Shown here in pieces: positions 8,226 to 17,582 of a stretch of DNA of 63,013 bases. Numbering within the stretch: the first letter of the stretch is position 1; the number at the start of each line of letters is the position of its first letter. The notes under the pieces are model-generated. The model saw only the letters and a list, made by a program, of their open reading frames with translations. It was not told the DNA's origin and searched no databases. Where the stretch lies: positions 1 through 63,013 of the forward strand of contig JBHGUR010000073.1 in assembly GCA_048976805.1 (NCBI GenBank), written 5' to 3'. This stretch comes from Ectobacillus sp048976805 (GTDB lineage: Bacteria > Bacillota > Bacilli > Bacillales > Bacillaceae_G). The translations under genes were made by a program, and so were the position numbers.

Positions 8226-8262
8226 CGCGGAGTGCCAATCCATACAGGCACTCCGTTTTAGC
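8226..8262 (+). terminator. Terminator after the OLD-like ATPase
   Basis: CGGAGTGCC (8228-8236) pairs perfectly with GGCACTCCG (8247-8255), followed by TTTTA. The rest of 8102-8398 is AT-rich and shows no other feature. Confidence 0.8.
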
Positions 8263-8398
8263 ATGCTTTTAACTTTTTTAAAGAAAATTAAATACGACAA
8301 TCCATTATAGATAGAAAAAGAGAATCAAAATGTTAATATAGGAAACAGAAAACTAAAAAATAAATCAGCTTTTTCAATCAGCATCCTTTTCCAATTTA

Positions 8399-9841
8399 TT
8401 ATTTTTCAGTTAGGAAATTATAAATATTCGCTTCGCCTGCCCCATATAATGGGTCAGTCCCAACTTTGCCAAAATCAATGGCACTTTGTCTGATGGCCGC
8501 AGCTACTTGGGCAGGCGTGTATTCAGGATGGGCAGCTTTAATGACTCCGGCCACCCCGGCAACTTTCGGTGCAGCCATCGAAGTTCCGTGCAAATATGAA
8601 TAACCATGCCATTTTTCATCAGAGAATTGTGTCGTCGCGTTCCCTCCTGCTACAGGATAAGTAGGGTATGTGGATAATGTACGATATGTAAAATCACGTT
8701 TATTCAAATAATCGCCTTTTGGATCCTGGCGATACAACTGGTCATATAATGGGCCATTATCTCCCCCTGGGCCTGCTACATCAATTGCATTTCCATAATT
8801 GGAATAGAAAGCAATTCCGTCTGTAGACCATTGATTCGAAGAGGAAACCGTAATCACTCCTGGTATTTGAGCCGGTGCAACCCTAGAAGGACCTTTGATC
8901 GCTATTCCGTATCTTTCCATCCAATAAGTTTGCATGTCGTGTAAATCATTTAAGTTTCTTGAGTCATTTCCTGCCGATACGACAACTGTAACTCCTTTTT
9001 GAATCGCGTATTGTACGGCTCGGTGGTAAGCAACCATGGAAGCGGAGTCGCCTTTTTCGTCAAGATTATGAGCCATCCAGCGCCATCCGCCGATTGACAT
9101 GTTAATTACTTCAACACCATCATCTGCAGCCGCAACTATCGCATCTGTAATCCATGATTGCTGTGCTCCCCCAGTTGCCCCGAACACCCGATAAGCGCGG
9201 ACAGTCAGTTCCGGCCCACCCCCCTTTACTTTCCCGTTTGCGGCAATCGATCCTGCCACATGTGTGCCATGGCCATTTTGATCCCAAGCATCCTTTGTTC
9301 CTGGCACGAAAGTTTTCGAACCAGCTTCGTCGACATTATCTTTTAAATCAGGATGGCTAAAGTCAATCCCTGTGTCAATAACAGCAACAACAGTTTCCTC
9401 ATTCCCGCTATTTAATTTATATGATTCTCCATTATTGGTCAGGCGCTTCATATCCCACTGCTTGTCCCAATAACTGTTTGCAGATGCATCAAGTGTAACC
9501 TTTTGTCCATTTGGTATGCCCGGTCGAAAGTCTTGGGGATCAACTTCAAGATATGCTTCAAGTTCTTTATCTGCGGAATGAACATTCGTGTCCTGTTTTA
9601 TATTTGATAAAAAGGATGGGTTCGATGACGCAACCTCTACAATGCCAATTTCCTCAACGATACGTTCTACTTTCCCGCCAGCTTTGGCAATAGTTTCAGA
9701 AAAATTAGCCGGCAGCTTCCCTTTGTAAGCAACAATATAATGGTTTGGCCCTGCCGATGCTTTTGTTTCGTTTGCCTTTACTCCCGCTAGCAATGAAAAG
9801 CTTAATGCGGTACATACTGATAGGACTGCCAATTTCTTCAT
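8399..9841 (-). CDS. Secreted subtilisin-like serine protease (S8 family)
   Basis: A protein of 480 aa begins at the second ATG, eight bases from GGGAG; an ATG two codons upstream is too close to that site. A signal peptide (about 1-24) and an I9-type inhibitory propeptide (about 35-100) precede the catalytic domain. The triad is in VIDTGIDFSHPD (Asp), GHGTHVAGS (His) and GTSMAAPKVAG (Ser), and the oxyanion Asn lies in VSAGNDS. All key residues are intact, so it should be an active extracellular protease. An insert around 250-300 makes it longer than subtilisin E. It is monocistronic. Confidence 0.93.
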   Translation of the reverse strand: MKKLAVLSVCTALSFSLLAGVKANETKASAGPNHYIVAYKGKLPANFSETIAKAGGKVERIVEEIGIVEVASSNPSFLSNIKQDTNVHSADKELEAYLEVDPQDFRPGIPNGQKVTLDASANSYWDKQWDMKRLTNNGESYKLNSGNEETVVAVIDTGIDFSHPDLKDNVDEAGSKTFVPGTKDAWDQNGHGTHVAGSIAANGKVKGGGPELTVRAYRVFGATGGAQQSWITDAIVAAADDGVEVINMSIGGWRWMAHNLDEKGDSASMVAYHRAVQYAIQKGVTVVVSAGNDSRNLNDLHDMQTYWMERYGIAIKGPSRVAPAQIPGVITVSSSNQWSTDGIAFYSNYGNAIDVAGPGGDNGPLYDQLYRQDPKGDYLNKRDFTYRTLSTYPTYPVAGGNATTQFSDEKWHGYSYLHGTSMAAPKVAGVAGVIKAAHPEYTPAQVAAAIRQSAIDFGKVGTDPLYGAGEANIYNFLTEK

Positions 9842-10021
9842 TTCCATCTCTCCCTTATGTATTTGAAATTTTTCGTGCCTAATAACATTTTAATTCCTGT
9901 CCTCTCTTTTATTTGTCGAAATATATTATGAATATTATAAATTTTCAAACATTTTATGACATATACTCTCTTATTGATACCATAGTAACTTCTTTACTCG
10001 TTACAGGAAATAAATGGTGAA

Positions 10022-10052
10022 ACAAAAACCCCATCCAAATCAGGAAGGGGCA
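10022..10052 (-). terminator. Terminator of the GNAT gene
   Basis: On the minus strand CCCCTTCC TGATTT GGATGGGG is followed by TTTTTG. The stem has a two-base internal mismatch. Confidence 0.6.
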
Positions 10053-10084
10053 TTTAACACTTACAGATAAAACACTGAAGAGGC

Positions 10085-11038
10085 CTATCTCGTTTTTCTA
10101 ATCGCAAAACAATTCTCTAACTTTTCAAAACCGATATGCGGGTAATATTCCATCGCAACAGGGGAAGCTAACAATATTAAAGATACTTCTTCTCCTATTT
10201 GCTCTTTCAATATCCGTACCAAACTCTTGCCTATTCCCCTGCCTTGAAAATCCTTATCCACGGCCAAATCCGATACATAACAACAAAAACTATAGTCGGT
10301 TATCGCACGGGCGATTCCGATTAATTGACCATCTTTCCAAGCAGTTATGTTAAAGTCGGCATGATCAATCATCCGTTGAATTCTGTTTAAATCGCCTGTC
10401 GGGCGGTTTAGACCGGATTTTCTAAACACCCCCGCCACCTCCTCGGCGGTTACTTTTTTATTTATATAATAGGTAATATTATCCATTTGTAACACTTCAT
10501 TTTTCCATTCCTCCGCCAAAATCCCGTACACAATGTGGTCGACATAATGGTCGTACAACCATTCCGCTTGCCTAATGCAGCCTTCCTTTACAAACCCCAA
10601 TCTTTCGGGAATCCCCCTGCTTTTCTTATTCCCCGAAGCAGCCCTAATTTCAACTTTGTTGAGGTTTAACTCGGCAAAAGCGTACTCCGTCAACGCCTTG
10701 GCTACCTTTGTCATAATCCCGTTGCCTTGAAATTCTTGTCCGAGCCAGTAGCCTATTTGTGCTGTTTTGTTTGACCAATTGATACTATTGAATCCGGCAA
10801 CGCCAACAATCTTTCCTTGAAATACAATAACCGTAGTTAGACTTCTATTTTCCGCAAAACCTTTTAAACATAGCTTTATAAACTCGAGCGTATCTTCAAG
10901 TTTTACAGTATTGTCCAGCCAAGGAAGCCATTCTCTTAAATATTTCCTTGACTGATTTGTTAATTCAAATATTCTTTCCGCATCCTTTAATTCGATGAGT
11001 TTTAAAGATAAATCCGCATGAATTTTGTGTACAAACAT
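10085..11038 (-). CDS. Tandem GNAT acetyltransferase (RimL-like domain fused to a second GNAT domain)
   Basis: The protein has 317 aa from the ATG preceded by GGGGGG; the longer frame adds 27 residues with no ribosome site. Residues about 1-175 form a RimJ/RimL-type acetyltransferase (EWLPWLDN and IGYWLGQEFQGNGIMTKV, with a Q/G-x-x-G-x-G/A acetyl-CoA loop). Residues about 180-317 form a second, unrelated GNAT domain with the loop DFQGRGIGKSLV. The second domain begins at an internal methionine (MDNITYYIN), as if two neighbouring genes had fused by loss of a stop codon. Substrates are unknown. RimL-like domains acetylate N-termini or small amines. Confidence 0.82.
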   Translation of the reverse strand: MFVHKIHADLSLKLIELKDAERIFELTNQSRKYLREWLPWLDNTVKLEDTLEFIKLCLKGFAENRSLTTVIVFQGKIVGVAGFNSINWSNKTAQIGYWLGQEFQGNGIMTKVAKALTEYAFAELNLNKVEIRAASGNKKSRGIPERLGFVKEGCIRQAEWLYDHYVDHIVYGILAEEWKNEVLQMDNITYYINKKVTAEEVAGVFRKSGLNRPTGDLNRIQRMIDHADFNITAWKDGQLIGIARAITDYSFCCYVSDLAVDKDFQGRGIGKSLVRILKEQIGEEVSLILLASPVAMEYYPHIGFEKLENCFAIRKTR

Positions 11039-11154
11039 TTCCAGCCCCCCAAATGGTTTATTTTGTATTTTAACACGCCTTATTTGAAAGGGGGAATGTT
11101 TTTGACCTGTCCCATTCATGCTCGGCCACTAGGCAAGCAGTATCTCCCATTAAT

Positions 11155-11883
11155 TTATTTTGATAACTCAATCTCAATGGCATCTTCTATATAGGTTTCT
11201 CCGGTTTCATTTTTCCTTACGACTTCTATTGCAGCGTGCCCATCGTTTTTCCAACTCACATTGAAATTGTCAGGAGTATAGATATCCGTTGGCTCGTATT
11301 CCTTAAACTTTTTTAAAACGCTGCTCCTTTTTCCATAATATATTTTTACCGTTGAATAAGGAGCAGGCCCTTTAGATTTGTTTACTTCCCTGAATTCAAT
11401 GATATGTATAAGATTTGGCGATTCACTTGTCTTAAATGTAAAAGAACCAAGGTCAAATTGGCCTGTTTTAAACGGCACGGAATCTTCCGCATGGAATTTC
11501 ACTATTTCCGGAATTTGCTCATCTCCATATAATGTAATTGTTGCTTCGTAGCCATTTTTCCAGCTGACTGCAACATTTGACGGTTTAAGAATTCCGCCGT
11601 CGTTGGAAATGCTTCGGTCTATATGTTTCCAGCCATATTTGATTCTAACTGAAGACGGGCCAAGCCAGGCTGCTTGCCCTTTTTCCACAACTGTAATCGT
11701 ATTTATATTCCCTGGGGAATGGCTGACGACAAGGGGGCTTTCCTTAACATACATCTCATATGAGAAGATAATGGCGAACAAAATAATCGGCCCTAATAAT
11801 AGTATGGCAAACGAAAGGCAACCCCATTTTGCCCGCTTTTTAGCACGTTCGATATCTTGTTCGAGGTCTTTATCAATATCCAT
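11155..11883 (-). CDS. Membrane-anchored protein with two DUF5412-like repeats
   Basis: This 242-aa protein has an acidic and basic N-terminal cytoplasmic segment (about 1-20), one transmembrane helix (about 21-45) and an external part made of two related units (about 55-125 and 150-235). Each unit contains a strand ending in VRIKYG or VKIYYG and a WKN-x-G/D-x-A/E motif (VSWKNGYEATI and VSWKNDGHAAI). This looks like an internal duplication of a DUF5412-type domain. Function is unknown. GGAGGG lies upstream of the ATG. It directly follows the response regulator on the same strand. Confidence 0.72.
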   Translation of the reverse strand: MDIDKDLEQDIERAKKRAKWGCLSFAILLLGPIILFAIIFSYEMYVKESPLVVSHSPGNINTITVVEKGQAAWLGPSSVRIKYGWKHIDRSISNDGGILKPSNVAVSWKNGYEATITLYGDEQIPEIVKFHAEDSVPFKTGQFDLGSFTFKTSESPNLIHIIEFREVNKSKGPAPYSTVKIYYGKRSSVLKKFKEYEPTDIYTPDNFNVSWKNDGHAAIEVVRKNETGETYIEDAIEIELSK

Positions 11884-11897
11884 TTATGCCCTCCCTC

Positions 11898-12779
11898 TTA
11901 AATAATCCCCTCATTCAACGCCTTCTTGGCCGCCTCCGCACGATTTTCCACCGCGAGCTTTGCATAAATATTAGAGGTGTAGTTGCGCACTGTCCCTTCC
12001 GCTAAAAACAGCCGGCCTGCAATTTCTTTATACTTAAGCCTCTCCGCCAAGCATTGCAGTACATCCAATTCCCGCTCCGTCAAGCCATATTTATTTACCT
12101 TTTCCTTTGGCTGGCCGGTTTGCTGGAGCTGGTCGATGAGCTGTTTAGCGGTATCACTTGAAATAAAAGTCTCTCCTTCATTGACGAGGCGAATTTTTGC
12201 AAGGAGTTCCTGTGATGGAATTGATTTCAAGACATAGGCCGCCGCCCCTTGGCGAATCGCTTCCATGACAGAATCGATATCGTCAAATGTTGTCATCATA
12301 ATCACGCGAATATCAGGACAGCGCTCTTTTATTATGCCGGCCGCCTCCAAACCGCCCATGCCTTCCATTTGCACATCCATAAGTACGACATCAGGCTGAT
12401 GAACTTCGCATAGATGAAGGGCACCCTTTCCATCGGACGCTGTGCCGGCCATTTCCATATCCTCCTGCATAGACAAAAACGCCGATAAGGTATCGCGGAC
12501 GAGAACATCATCGTCTATCACCGCAATCTTTATTTTCTTCTGGGTTTCCTGTAAAATAGGAAGCCGGCACGTCACAATCATTCCTTTATTTAAAAAAGAA
12601 GACAGTGCCAATTCCCCTTGCAGCGCGGCAAGTCGCTCCTTCATTGCCTTAAGGCCGAAACCAAGCCGAAGCTCCTCCGTGCCGATTCCGTCATCCTCCA
12701 CCCTCAGCTCAAAGATGGAGCTCCAGTGGCTCCATTTCATGCACCGCCTTGCGCACCTCATCAAGCCCTTTTCGTGCAA
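11898..12779 (-). CDS. NarL/LuxR-type response regulator, read through from a kinase remnant
   Basis: The frame is 293 aa. Residues about 20-75 are the end of a histidine-kinase ATPase domain (VEDDGIG, then LGFGLKAMKERL). Residues about 83-200 are a receiver domain with IDDD, the phospho-acceptor Asp in VVLMDVQ and the conserved Lys in VLKSIP. Residues about 225-290 are a LuxR helix-turn-helix (LTERELDVLQCLAE). The expected regulator start would be at 12531-12533, where the sequence is ATA before AAGATTGCGGTG; a normal gene would have ATG here, so the start codon seems lost. Translation could occur only through the fused upstream frame. Probably non-functional with its broken kinase. Confidence 0.7.
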   Translation of the reverse strand: MHEKGLMRCARRCMKWSHWSSIFELRVEDDGIGTEELRLGFGLKAMKERLAALQGELALSSFLNKGMIVTCRLPILQETQKKIKIAVIDDDVLVRDTLSAFLSMQEDMEMAGTASDGKGALHLCEVHQPDVVLMDVQMEGMGGLEAAGIIKERCPDIRVIMMTTFDDIDSVMEAIRQGAAAYVLKSIPSQELLAKIRLVNEGETFISSDTAKQLIDQLQQTGQPKEKVNKYGLTERELDVLQCLAERLKYKEIAGRLFLAEGTVRNYTSNIYAKLAVENRAEAAKKALNEGII

Positions 12780-13412
12780 CCATTATAATCTCTTCAAGCC
12801 GCCGCTCTCCTTCTGCCGTGCCAATATGGGACTTTAGCGCCTCCATCCCTAAAGTAAGGTTTGTAAATGTGTGGCCGATGGAATCATGAAGTTCGGCAGA
12901 AATCCGGTTCCGTTCCTTTAGCACGGTATTTTGCTCGACCTGCTTGGCATATTGCTCGAGCACCTTGTATTGCTCGAGCACCTTGTATTGCTCCTCAATA
13001 ATTTGATTTTTCTGCTGCATCTCTTTCTTAGAAGAGACAAGAATCCAAAAAATAAAGCCGATTCCGTAAAACGCAAGAAACTGCAGGACGACAGATATGT
13101 ATGCGACCGCATCCCGAAACAAAAAAGATAGAGGCACAAGAAAACAGAGAATGGCTGCCGCCAGCAAAGACCATCTAAAGTTGTTGCGCCTGCTATAGAA
13201 GCCGGCCATAATTCCGTACGTCCACAAATTCCCGATAATGGCTACTTCATAAAATGAGAAATAACATAGAGGCAAAAAAATCAAATGGAGTAATTTTTTC
13301 TAATTCAGGAAAATAAATGAATCGGAATGCTGTCATCCCTGAAATATATGCCGCCGTGCTTAAATGTTTTATATTCAAGATATAATAGTAAAACTTTAAT
13401 TCCTCTGGAGCT
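12550..13412 (-). pseudogene. Broken NarL-type sensor histidine kinase
   Basis: Pieces of a membrane histidine kinase lie in three frames. Hydrophobic N-terminal helices begin near 13412 (EELKFYYYIL) and shift frame in the T-tract near 13268-13276. The next frame holds two more helices, a short repeated coiled coil (KVLEQYKVLEQY) and the HisKA_3 phospho-acceptor box ELHDSIGHTFTNL. After MEPLEL the sequence jumps directly to ELRVEDDGIG in another frame. About 65-70 codons, including the N-box of the ATPase domain, are therefore deleted. At least two lesions make it non-functional. The cognate response regulator follows immediately. Confidence 0.8.
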
Positions 13413-13434
13413 ATTTATCCAACAGTAACGTATT

Positions 13435-14844
13435 TCATTCACTCCTGCAAATTTCCATTGCCAATTTTATAACCTCCGCAAACCTCTTGCCACCTGCATT
13501 TGCTGAATATTCCTCAACTACACAATCAAGATAGCGGTCCATTTCTAGTTGATTTTGTGCTGCTTGGTTCAACTGTTCACAGATACCGTAAAGCACCCAA
13601 TGATTATGCCCCATTCTTGCCCATGTCACAGCTTTCCTCAGGCTTCCGCTTTTGGGTTCTGACAATAAAGGAGCGGCATGATAATAAAAACCTCCTTCAC
13701 GCAAGTCATCTGGGTCAATAGGTTTATTCAAACTAGATATAGAGTTTCTTAATAAATCATAATCGAATGGATATTCCTTCATAAAATTCTGACAAAACGG
13801 GCAAGGACAGTTCCATTGTTCATGAGGGCTATTAGCCAGGCGTTGTGCCACTTTCCAGGTTCGAACCTTTAAATAAGCCGGGGAATTCACGTAAATAGTA
13901 CGTTCAACAGCATCTAGGATTGGGGATGTCGCATCAAATGAAACTCGGCTTGTCCCCCATGCTGCCCGTGTAACAATGGGCAACATAATTGGTGCACCTA
14001 AACCGAGAAAATGAAATCCTTCCGGAGGCAAACCTATCTCGTTATAGTAGCCATCAAAAAAGCCGCGAGTAATTAATGCTGTACTTAAATAACGATTCGG
14101 AAGAGACTTGCCTAACTTTATCCAACGGCGCCCAAATCTATAGCCATCAACATAGCAGTTATCTGCCATGTATGCTCCCATACCTATTGCGATATACTTA
14201 TGTCCTGCGGCAGCAAAAACTTTGCCTGCATCATATGCAGTATTGTAATCCATGGCAGATGCTACAGGATAATAACAAATGTTAGGATTTAGGTTCGCCA
14301 AGACTTGGGCTCCTTTTTTGGCAATAATTTGATTGCGCCTCTTATAATCGGAACGGTCATACGGCAACCATTCATATCTGAGACCAAGCCTTAGTAGTAC
14401 GGCTGGAACAATATCCTCTACACCAATGATATGTGAAGGGTTTAGAGCCATTTGCAGGGCTAAAGGATTCTCAGCTGCTTTTGTTTCCTGTTTCTTCTCT
14501 GCTAAGTTAACTGCCTGTTGTGCGACTTCAATCGCGTGTATCTTAATTTCTTCAGGCAATTCCGTTTTTTTCGCTGTCCTGCCTAGCATGTTTTCAAAAG
14601 TGGAAATACTCTCTCTTGCTTTTTCGGACATAATTTCTAACTCCTCTGCAACATCGCCTATGAGCTTGAAATTCCCATTATCCGTATATAGCGAACGATC
14701 CTCAGATCGTATTTCTGAAAGTCTCTCACGAATCTTTTTGCTTGCATTATCCGGTGCTGTAAGCCAACCACAAGGTTTTAGAAATTCGATAAACTTTGAA
14801 TCGGCAGTATCTACTTTTAGATTGACAACAAAAGAGATATGCAT
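13435..14844 (-). CDS. tRNA-guanine-transglycosylase-like (TGT/DpdA superfamily) protein
   Basis: The protein has 469 aa; the ATG used is about ten bases from GAGAGG, and another ATG three codons upstream is too close. The C-terminal two thirds resemble the TGT barrel: YIAIGMGAYMA matches the substrate loop, GLGAPIMLPIVTRA precedes a FDAT segment placing an aspartate like the TGT nucleophile, and the zinc motif CPCPFC is followed, after a 60-70 residue stretch, by HNHWVLYGIC in place of HNLHFYLRLM. An N-terminal helical extension (about 1-140) is not seen in queuine enzymes. TGT relatives swap a base for a 7-deazaguanine in tRNA or, for DpdA, in DNA. It is the last gene of an accessory minus-strand cassette. 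Substrate unknown; no dpd partner genes are in the window. Confidence 0.68.
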   Translation of the reverse strand: MHISFVVNLKVDTADSKFIEFLKPCGWLTAPDNASKKIRERLSEIRSEDRSLYTDNGNFKLIGDVAEELEIMSEKARESISTFENMLGRTAKKTELPEEIKIHAIEVAQQAVNLAEKKQETKAAENPLALQMALNPSHIIGVEDIVPAVLLRLGLRYEWLPYDRSDYKRRNQIIAKKGAQVLANLNPNICYYPVASAMDYNTAYDAGKVFAAAGHKYIAIGMGAYMADNCYVDGYRFGRRWIKLGKSLPNRYLSTALITRGFFDGYYNEIGLPPEGFHFLGLGAPIMLPIVTRAAWGTSRVSFDATSPILDAVERTIYVNSPAYLKVRTWKVAQRLANSPHEQWNCPCPFCQNFMKEYPFDYDLLRNSISSLNKPIDPDDLREGGFYYHAAPLLSEPKSGSLRKAVTWARMGHNHWVLYGICEQLNQAAQNQLEMDRYLDCVVEEYSANAGGKRFAEVIKLAMEICRSE

Positions 14845-14879
14845 TTGCGCCATTCCTCTCTTCGGCTTACATCATTTTA

Positions 14880-15209
14880 TTATAGCTCTCTATCATAACA
14901 TCGACAGAAGTCTTCGGAAGCCTCTTGAAACTCATCAAACCCTTCTAAAAGATCTTTCCATTCGCGCTCATATACCTCCTTGGCATCATTAAATTTCTCT
15001 TCACTGGCAATCATTTGTGCCAATCCAATCAACTCTCCGATAGGTCCTTCAATTGTACTAAAAGCAGCGGCCCACGTTACCGCTGTAGCAAGCCAGAAAT
15101 CATACGCAGCATTTTCAAGATTATTATCTGCATCGTTGAAATCATCCCAGTCGGAAATGAAACTATCCATAGCAGACTCATACTTTTCTTTTTCCTCTTC
15201 ACATGCCAT
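14880..15209 (-). CDS. Small acidic helical protein of unknown function
   Basis: This 109-aa protein starts at an ATG preceded by AGGGGGG; the longer frame reading from 15257 overlaps the upstream gene and lacks a ribosome site. Charged helical ends rich in E, D and K flank a central hydrophobic stretch (about 38-68). Cysteines occur near the N-terminus (MACEEE) and in the C-terminal CRCYDREL. It lies 22 bp after the 482-aa gene and 35 bp before the TGT-like gene, so the three are probably cotranscribed. No family was recognised. Confidence 0.65.
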   Translation of the reverse strand: MACEEEKEKYESAMDSFISDWDDFNDADNNLENAAYDFWLATAVTWAAAFSTIEGPIGELIGLAQMIASEEKFNDAKEVYEREWKDLLEGFDEFQEASEDFCRCYDREL

Positions 15210-15231
15210 ATTAATCCCCCCTAGTTGAATT

Positions 15232-16680
15232 CTAGCCCCGCTTACACCAAAGGCCATATCGGAGCAGATTTACCGCCCCCTTAGGTTCCCAGCCCCAACT
15301 GACATTTAAACTATTAGGAAGCGTGTCATAAATCTTTCTTATCTCGCTTGTGGCCCAGTACCACCAGCTTGTTTTTGCCTCCTCCTTCAGGTTGATACGG
15401 TCAATATCAATGCCTGCTCTTGGAAATGCTTCTAGCTCCTTAAGTTCATCAGGATTGGAACGACGCATATGTGCCCTAATCACATCATCTGACCAGATGC
15501 CAGTTACACGAATAGGCATGTCCAATTCCCCGCCAACAGCAAACAAATTCAAATACGGGACCGCGACACTTATTTCGCCTCCGCATTCATCCGCAACTGT
15601 AAGAAACTGCATAGTCTTGATACGCCCTGACGCCAATTCCCATTGAAAATTCGCCTGTTTTCTAACGACCCCGCGAACAGAAATAAGCTCCCCTGGTCTT
15701 TGATTGTGCAAAAGTTCAGTAGGAAGGGAGCCTATCGAATGTTCCGGTTGTAAGATATTGAGTTTTTTTGCATACTTTGACCATCGGGTGAAGATTGGAT
15801 TATCTTTACCACCTAAAGAGAACGATGCAACAAAAGATCCCAAGGTCAATGCCCGAAGAATATTGGCTATTGCCTCCCCTAATCGGATTAACGCATCCAT
15901 GTGCGATTGGTTTCTTTCAGATTGCTGCACATTATGTAAAGCAAAAGCATGCGCGAGCAGCATTTCTTTGTAAAGCTCAAAAACACCGGACAAATCCAAC
16001 GCAGCTTGGCGTGCGAGGGCCGGTTCCTCATCAGCAAGAGCAAAGGCAAGGCGCTGTTCATGATCCCAACACTCTTTTATGACCTTGCTTGCAGCCTGTT
16101 CAGCCTCTTCTGCTTGACCATCTAAAGGAAAGGCAGACGACGATCCACTCTCTCCAATAACTTGAGCAATCGTTGCACCTATTAACGACGCAAGAAGGTC
16201 TATTCGATACCTATTTAACCGAAGATTCATAAGACCCACCGTGTCACCTAAACTAGAGAGCATTGTATTTAAAGTTGTATTGCCAACCCGTTGAAGAAAT
16301 GTATTAACGTTATCCGGATTTAAATTACCTTTAACTGCTTTCTGCAGAATTAACTCCCGAGTTTCAAACCACTCTGGCTGATTAATTAAACGTTTCTTAC
16401 GCTGGTGTGCTATCTCATTCAATATATCGATATGCGGTTTTAAATCTGCGATACGCTTCTGTGCTGCATCCATTCTCTCAAGGGCTTGTCGTCGCTTCCT
16501 CTGTATTTCTATACCTGCGTTTTCCAATTCTGTGTACCGTGCTGGATTATCATACTCCCTTATTGCTTCTACAAATCTTATCCGCTCAGCAGGAAGAAGC
16601 ACTTTGTCATCAAGTAGCGAACTAAGATTCATATCACGCAAGGCATTGGCAACTAATGTAATAGTGGAATCAAACTGCAT
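15232..16680 (-). CDS. Unknown 482-aa helical protein with a C-terminal OB-fold-like region
   Basis: The start is the ATG eight bases after GAGGAG; an upstream GTG lies too close to that site. Residues about 50-110 are a charged coiled coil. The middle (about 120-310) is mostly helical. Residues about 335-410 have alternating beta-like segments (GELISVRGVVRKQ, then TVADECGGEISVAVPYLNL and PIRVTGIW), resembling a single-strand-binding OB fold. The tail is tryptophan-rich. It belongs to the cassette with the TGT-like enzyme, which suggests nucleic-acid binding or a scaffold role, but this is inference. No named family was recognised. Confidence 0.65.
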   Translation of the reverse strand: MQFDSTITLVANALRDMNLSSLLDDKVLLPAERIRFVEAIREYDNPARYTELENAGIEIQRKRRQALERMDAAQKRIADLKPHIDILNEIAHQRKKRLINQPEWFETRELILQKAVKGNLNPDNVNTFLQRVGNTTLNTMLSSLGDTVGLMNLRLNRYRIDLLASLIGATIAQVIGESGSSSAFPLDGQAEEAEQAASKVIKECWDHEQRLAFALADEEPALARQAALDLSGVFELYKEMLLAHAFALHNVQQSERNQSHMDALIRLGEAIANILRALTLGSFVASFSLGGKDNPIFTRWSKYAKKLNILQPEHSIGSLPTELLHNQRPGELISVRGVVRKQANFQWELASGRIKTMQFLTVADECGGEISVAVPYLNLFAVGGELDMPIRVTGIWSDDVIRAHMRRSNPDELKELEAFPRAGIDIDRINLKEEAKTSWWYWATSEIRKIYDTLPNSLNVSWGWEPKGAVNLLRYGLWCKRG

Positions 16681-16740
16681 AACCGTCACTCCTCATTTGT
16701 ACAAAATTATTTCAGCTAAGCATATGAATCCTTACTTATG

Positions 16741-16950
16741 TTATACATTGACAAAATCTTCTGTTTGTAAATTCCTTATTGTCATACCTTGGTATTCAAC
16801 ATTATCACTGAAGCTCCTCCAATATATGGCAGTAAACATATGACAATTGCGTGTCTTTTTGTTATAGAAGGCAGCCTTTAGATTTCCTTTATAGTGAATC
16901 TTCGTGTCATGCGTTACTTCTGTTCCAACCAAGCGGGTTGTATGTTGCAC
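16741..16950 (-). CDS. Hypothetical short protein, possibly a remnant
   Basis: An open frame of about 69 residues (from GTG) contains plausible beta-strand composition (THDTKIHYKGNLKAAFYN). A good ribosome site, AGGAGGG, lies upstream, but the first in-frame start codon is 15 bases away, too far for efficient initiation. An open in-frame extension (NTNWF) lies between. It may have lost its start codon. It sits inside the TGT-like cassette. Confidence 0.35.
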   Translation of the reverse strand: MQHTTRLVGTEVTHDTKIHYKGNLKAAFYNKKTRNCHMFTAIYWRSFSDNVEYQGMTIRNLQTEDFVNV

Positions 16951-16986
16951 AAACCAATTGGTATTCCCTCCTATAAAAATAGCAGA

Positions 16987-17322
16987 CTAGACCCGAAACA
17001 TTGTTATACAGATTCCCATACAGGCTGCAACTTCAATAAAAGTTAAGAAAATCCTATCCTGCCTCTTCTCTGTTTCCGTTCGTTCGCCTTGCTTCCAAAG
17101 TATACCACGCCAAAAAAGGTGTTCAAAAATCGAACACTCCTCTAATAACTTATGAAATACTTTGTACTTTAAAAAAGAACTTAGAGAAACACCGTCTACC
17201 CGAATGCCTGTATGAGGCGGATCATTTGCTATTGTAATAGTAATGCGTGCACCTCTTGTACAGCTAGGCGCTACATCAGTAATGAGCTGATTTAAATATA
17301 AGCAAACAAAAAAACCATCCAT
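16987..17322 (-). CDS. Hypothetical protein, possibly a frameshifted remnant
   Basis: An open frame of 111 residues includes GARITITIANDPPHTGIRVD, which looks coding. The ATG lacks a convincing ribosome site. Just upstream, GAGGTG and an ATG open a nine-codon frame (MNSDVAAVKN) that stops, and the sequence then continues in another frame. The original gene may have begun at the nine-codon peptide and been shifted. No family recognised. Confidence 0.3.
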   Translation of the reverse strand: MDGFFVCLYLNQLITDVAPSCTRGARITITIANDPPHTGIRVDGVSLSSFLKYKVFHKLLEECSIFEHLFWRGILWKQGERTETEKRQDRIFLTFIEVAACMGICITMFRV

Positions 17323-17393
17323 TACCCTGCAACGAAGATAACAGATGGCTTCAGTTTTTTACGGCCGCGACATCGCTATTCATATTTTTCACC

Positions 17394-17531
17394 TCAGTTC
17401 AGATCACTTAGCATCATTTGCACTTGCTCCAGCGTCAAGCTTTGAATAAAATCAATAAACTCAATTCCGTCAATTCCAAATCTTTGGCACTTCTCCATAT
17501 ATTTTTTATAAGCCTCTGTATAAGTTTCCAT
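17394..17531 (-). CDS. 45-aa acidic peptide at the head of the TGT-like cassette
   Basis: The peptide begins METYTEAYKKYMEKCQRFGI and ends LEQVQMMLSDLN. The ATG follows GGGGAGGAG at nine bases, a strong ribosome site. A sigma-A promoter lies just upstream. It has no signal sequence and is probably two short amphipathic helices. It could be a small regulator, an antitoxin-like peptide or a leader ORF. It was found by reading the strand directly, since it is too short for routine calling. Confidence 0.55.
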   Translation of the reverse strand: METYTEAYKKYMEKCQRFGIDGIEFIDFIQSLTLEQVQMMLSDLN

Positions 17532-17582
17532 GCCCGCATTCTCCTCCCCGTACAATCGTATTTTATTTTTATTATTAAAATC

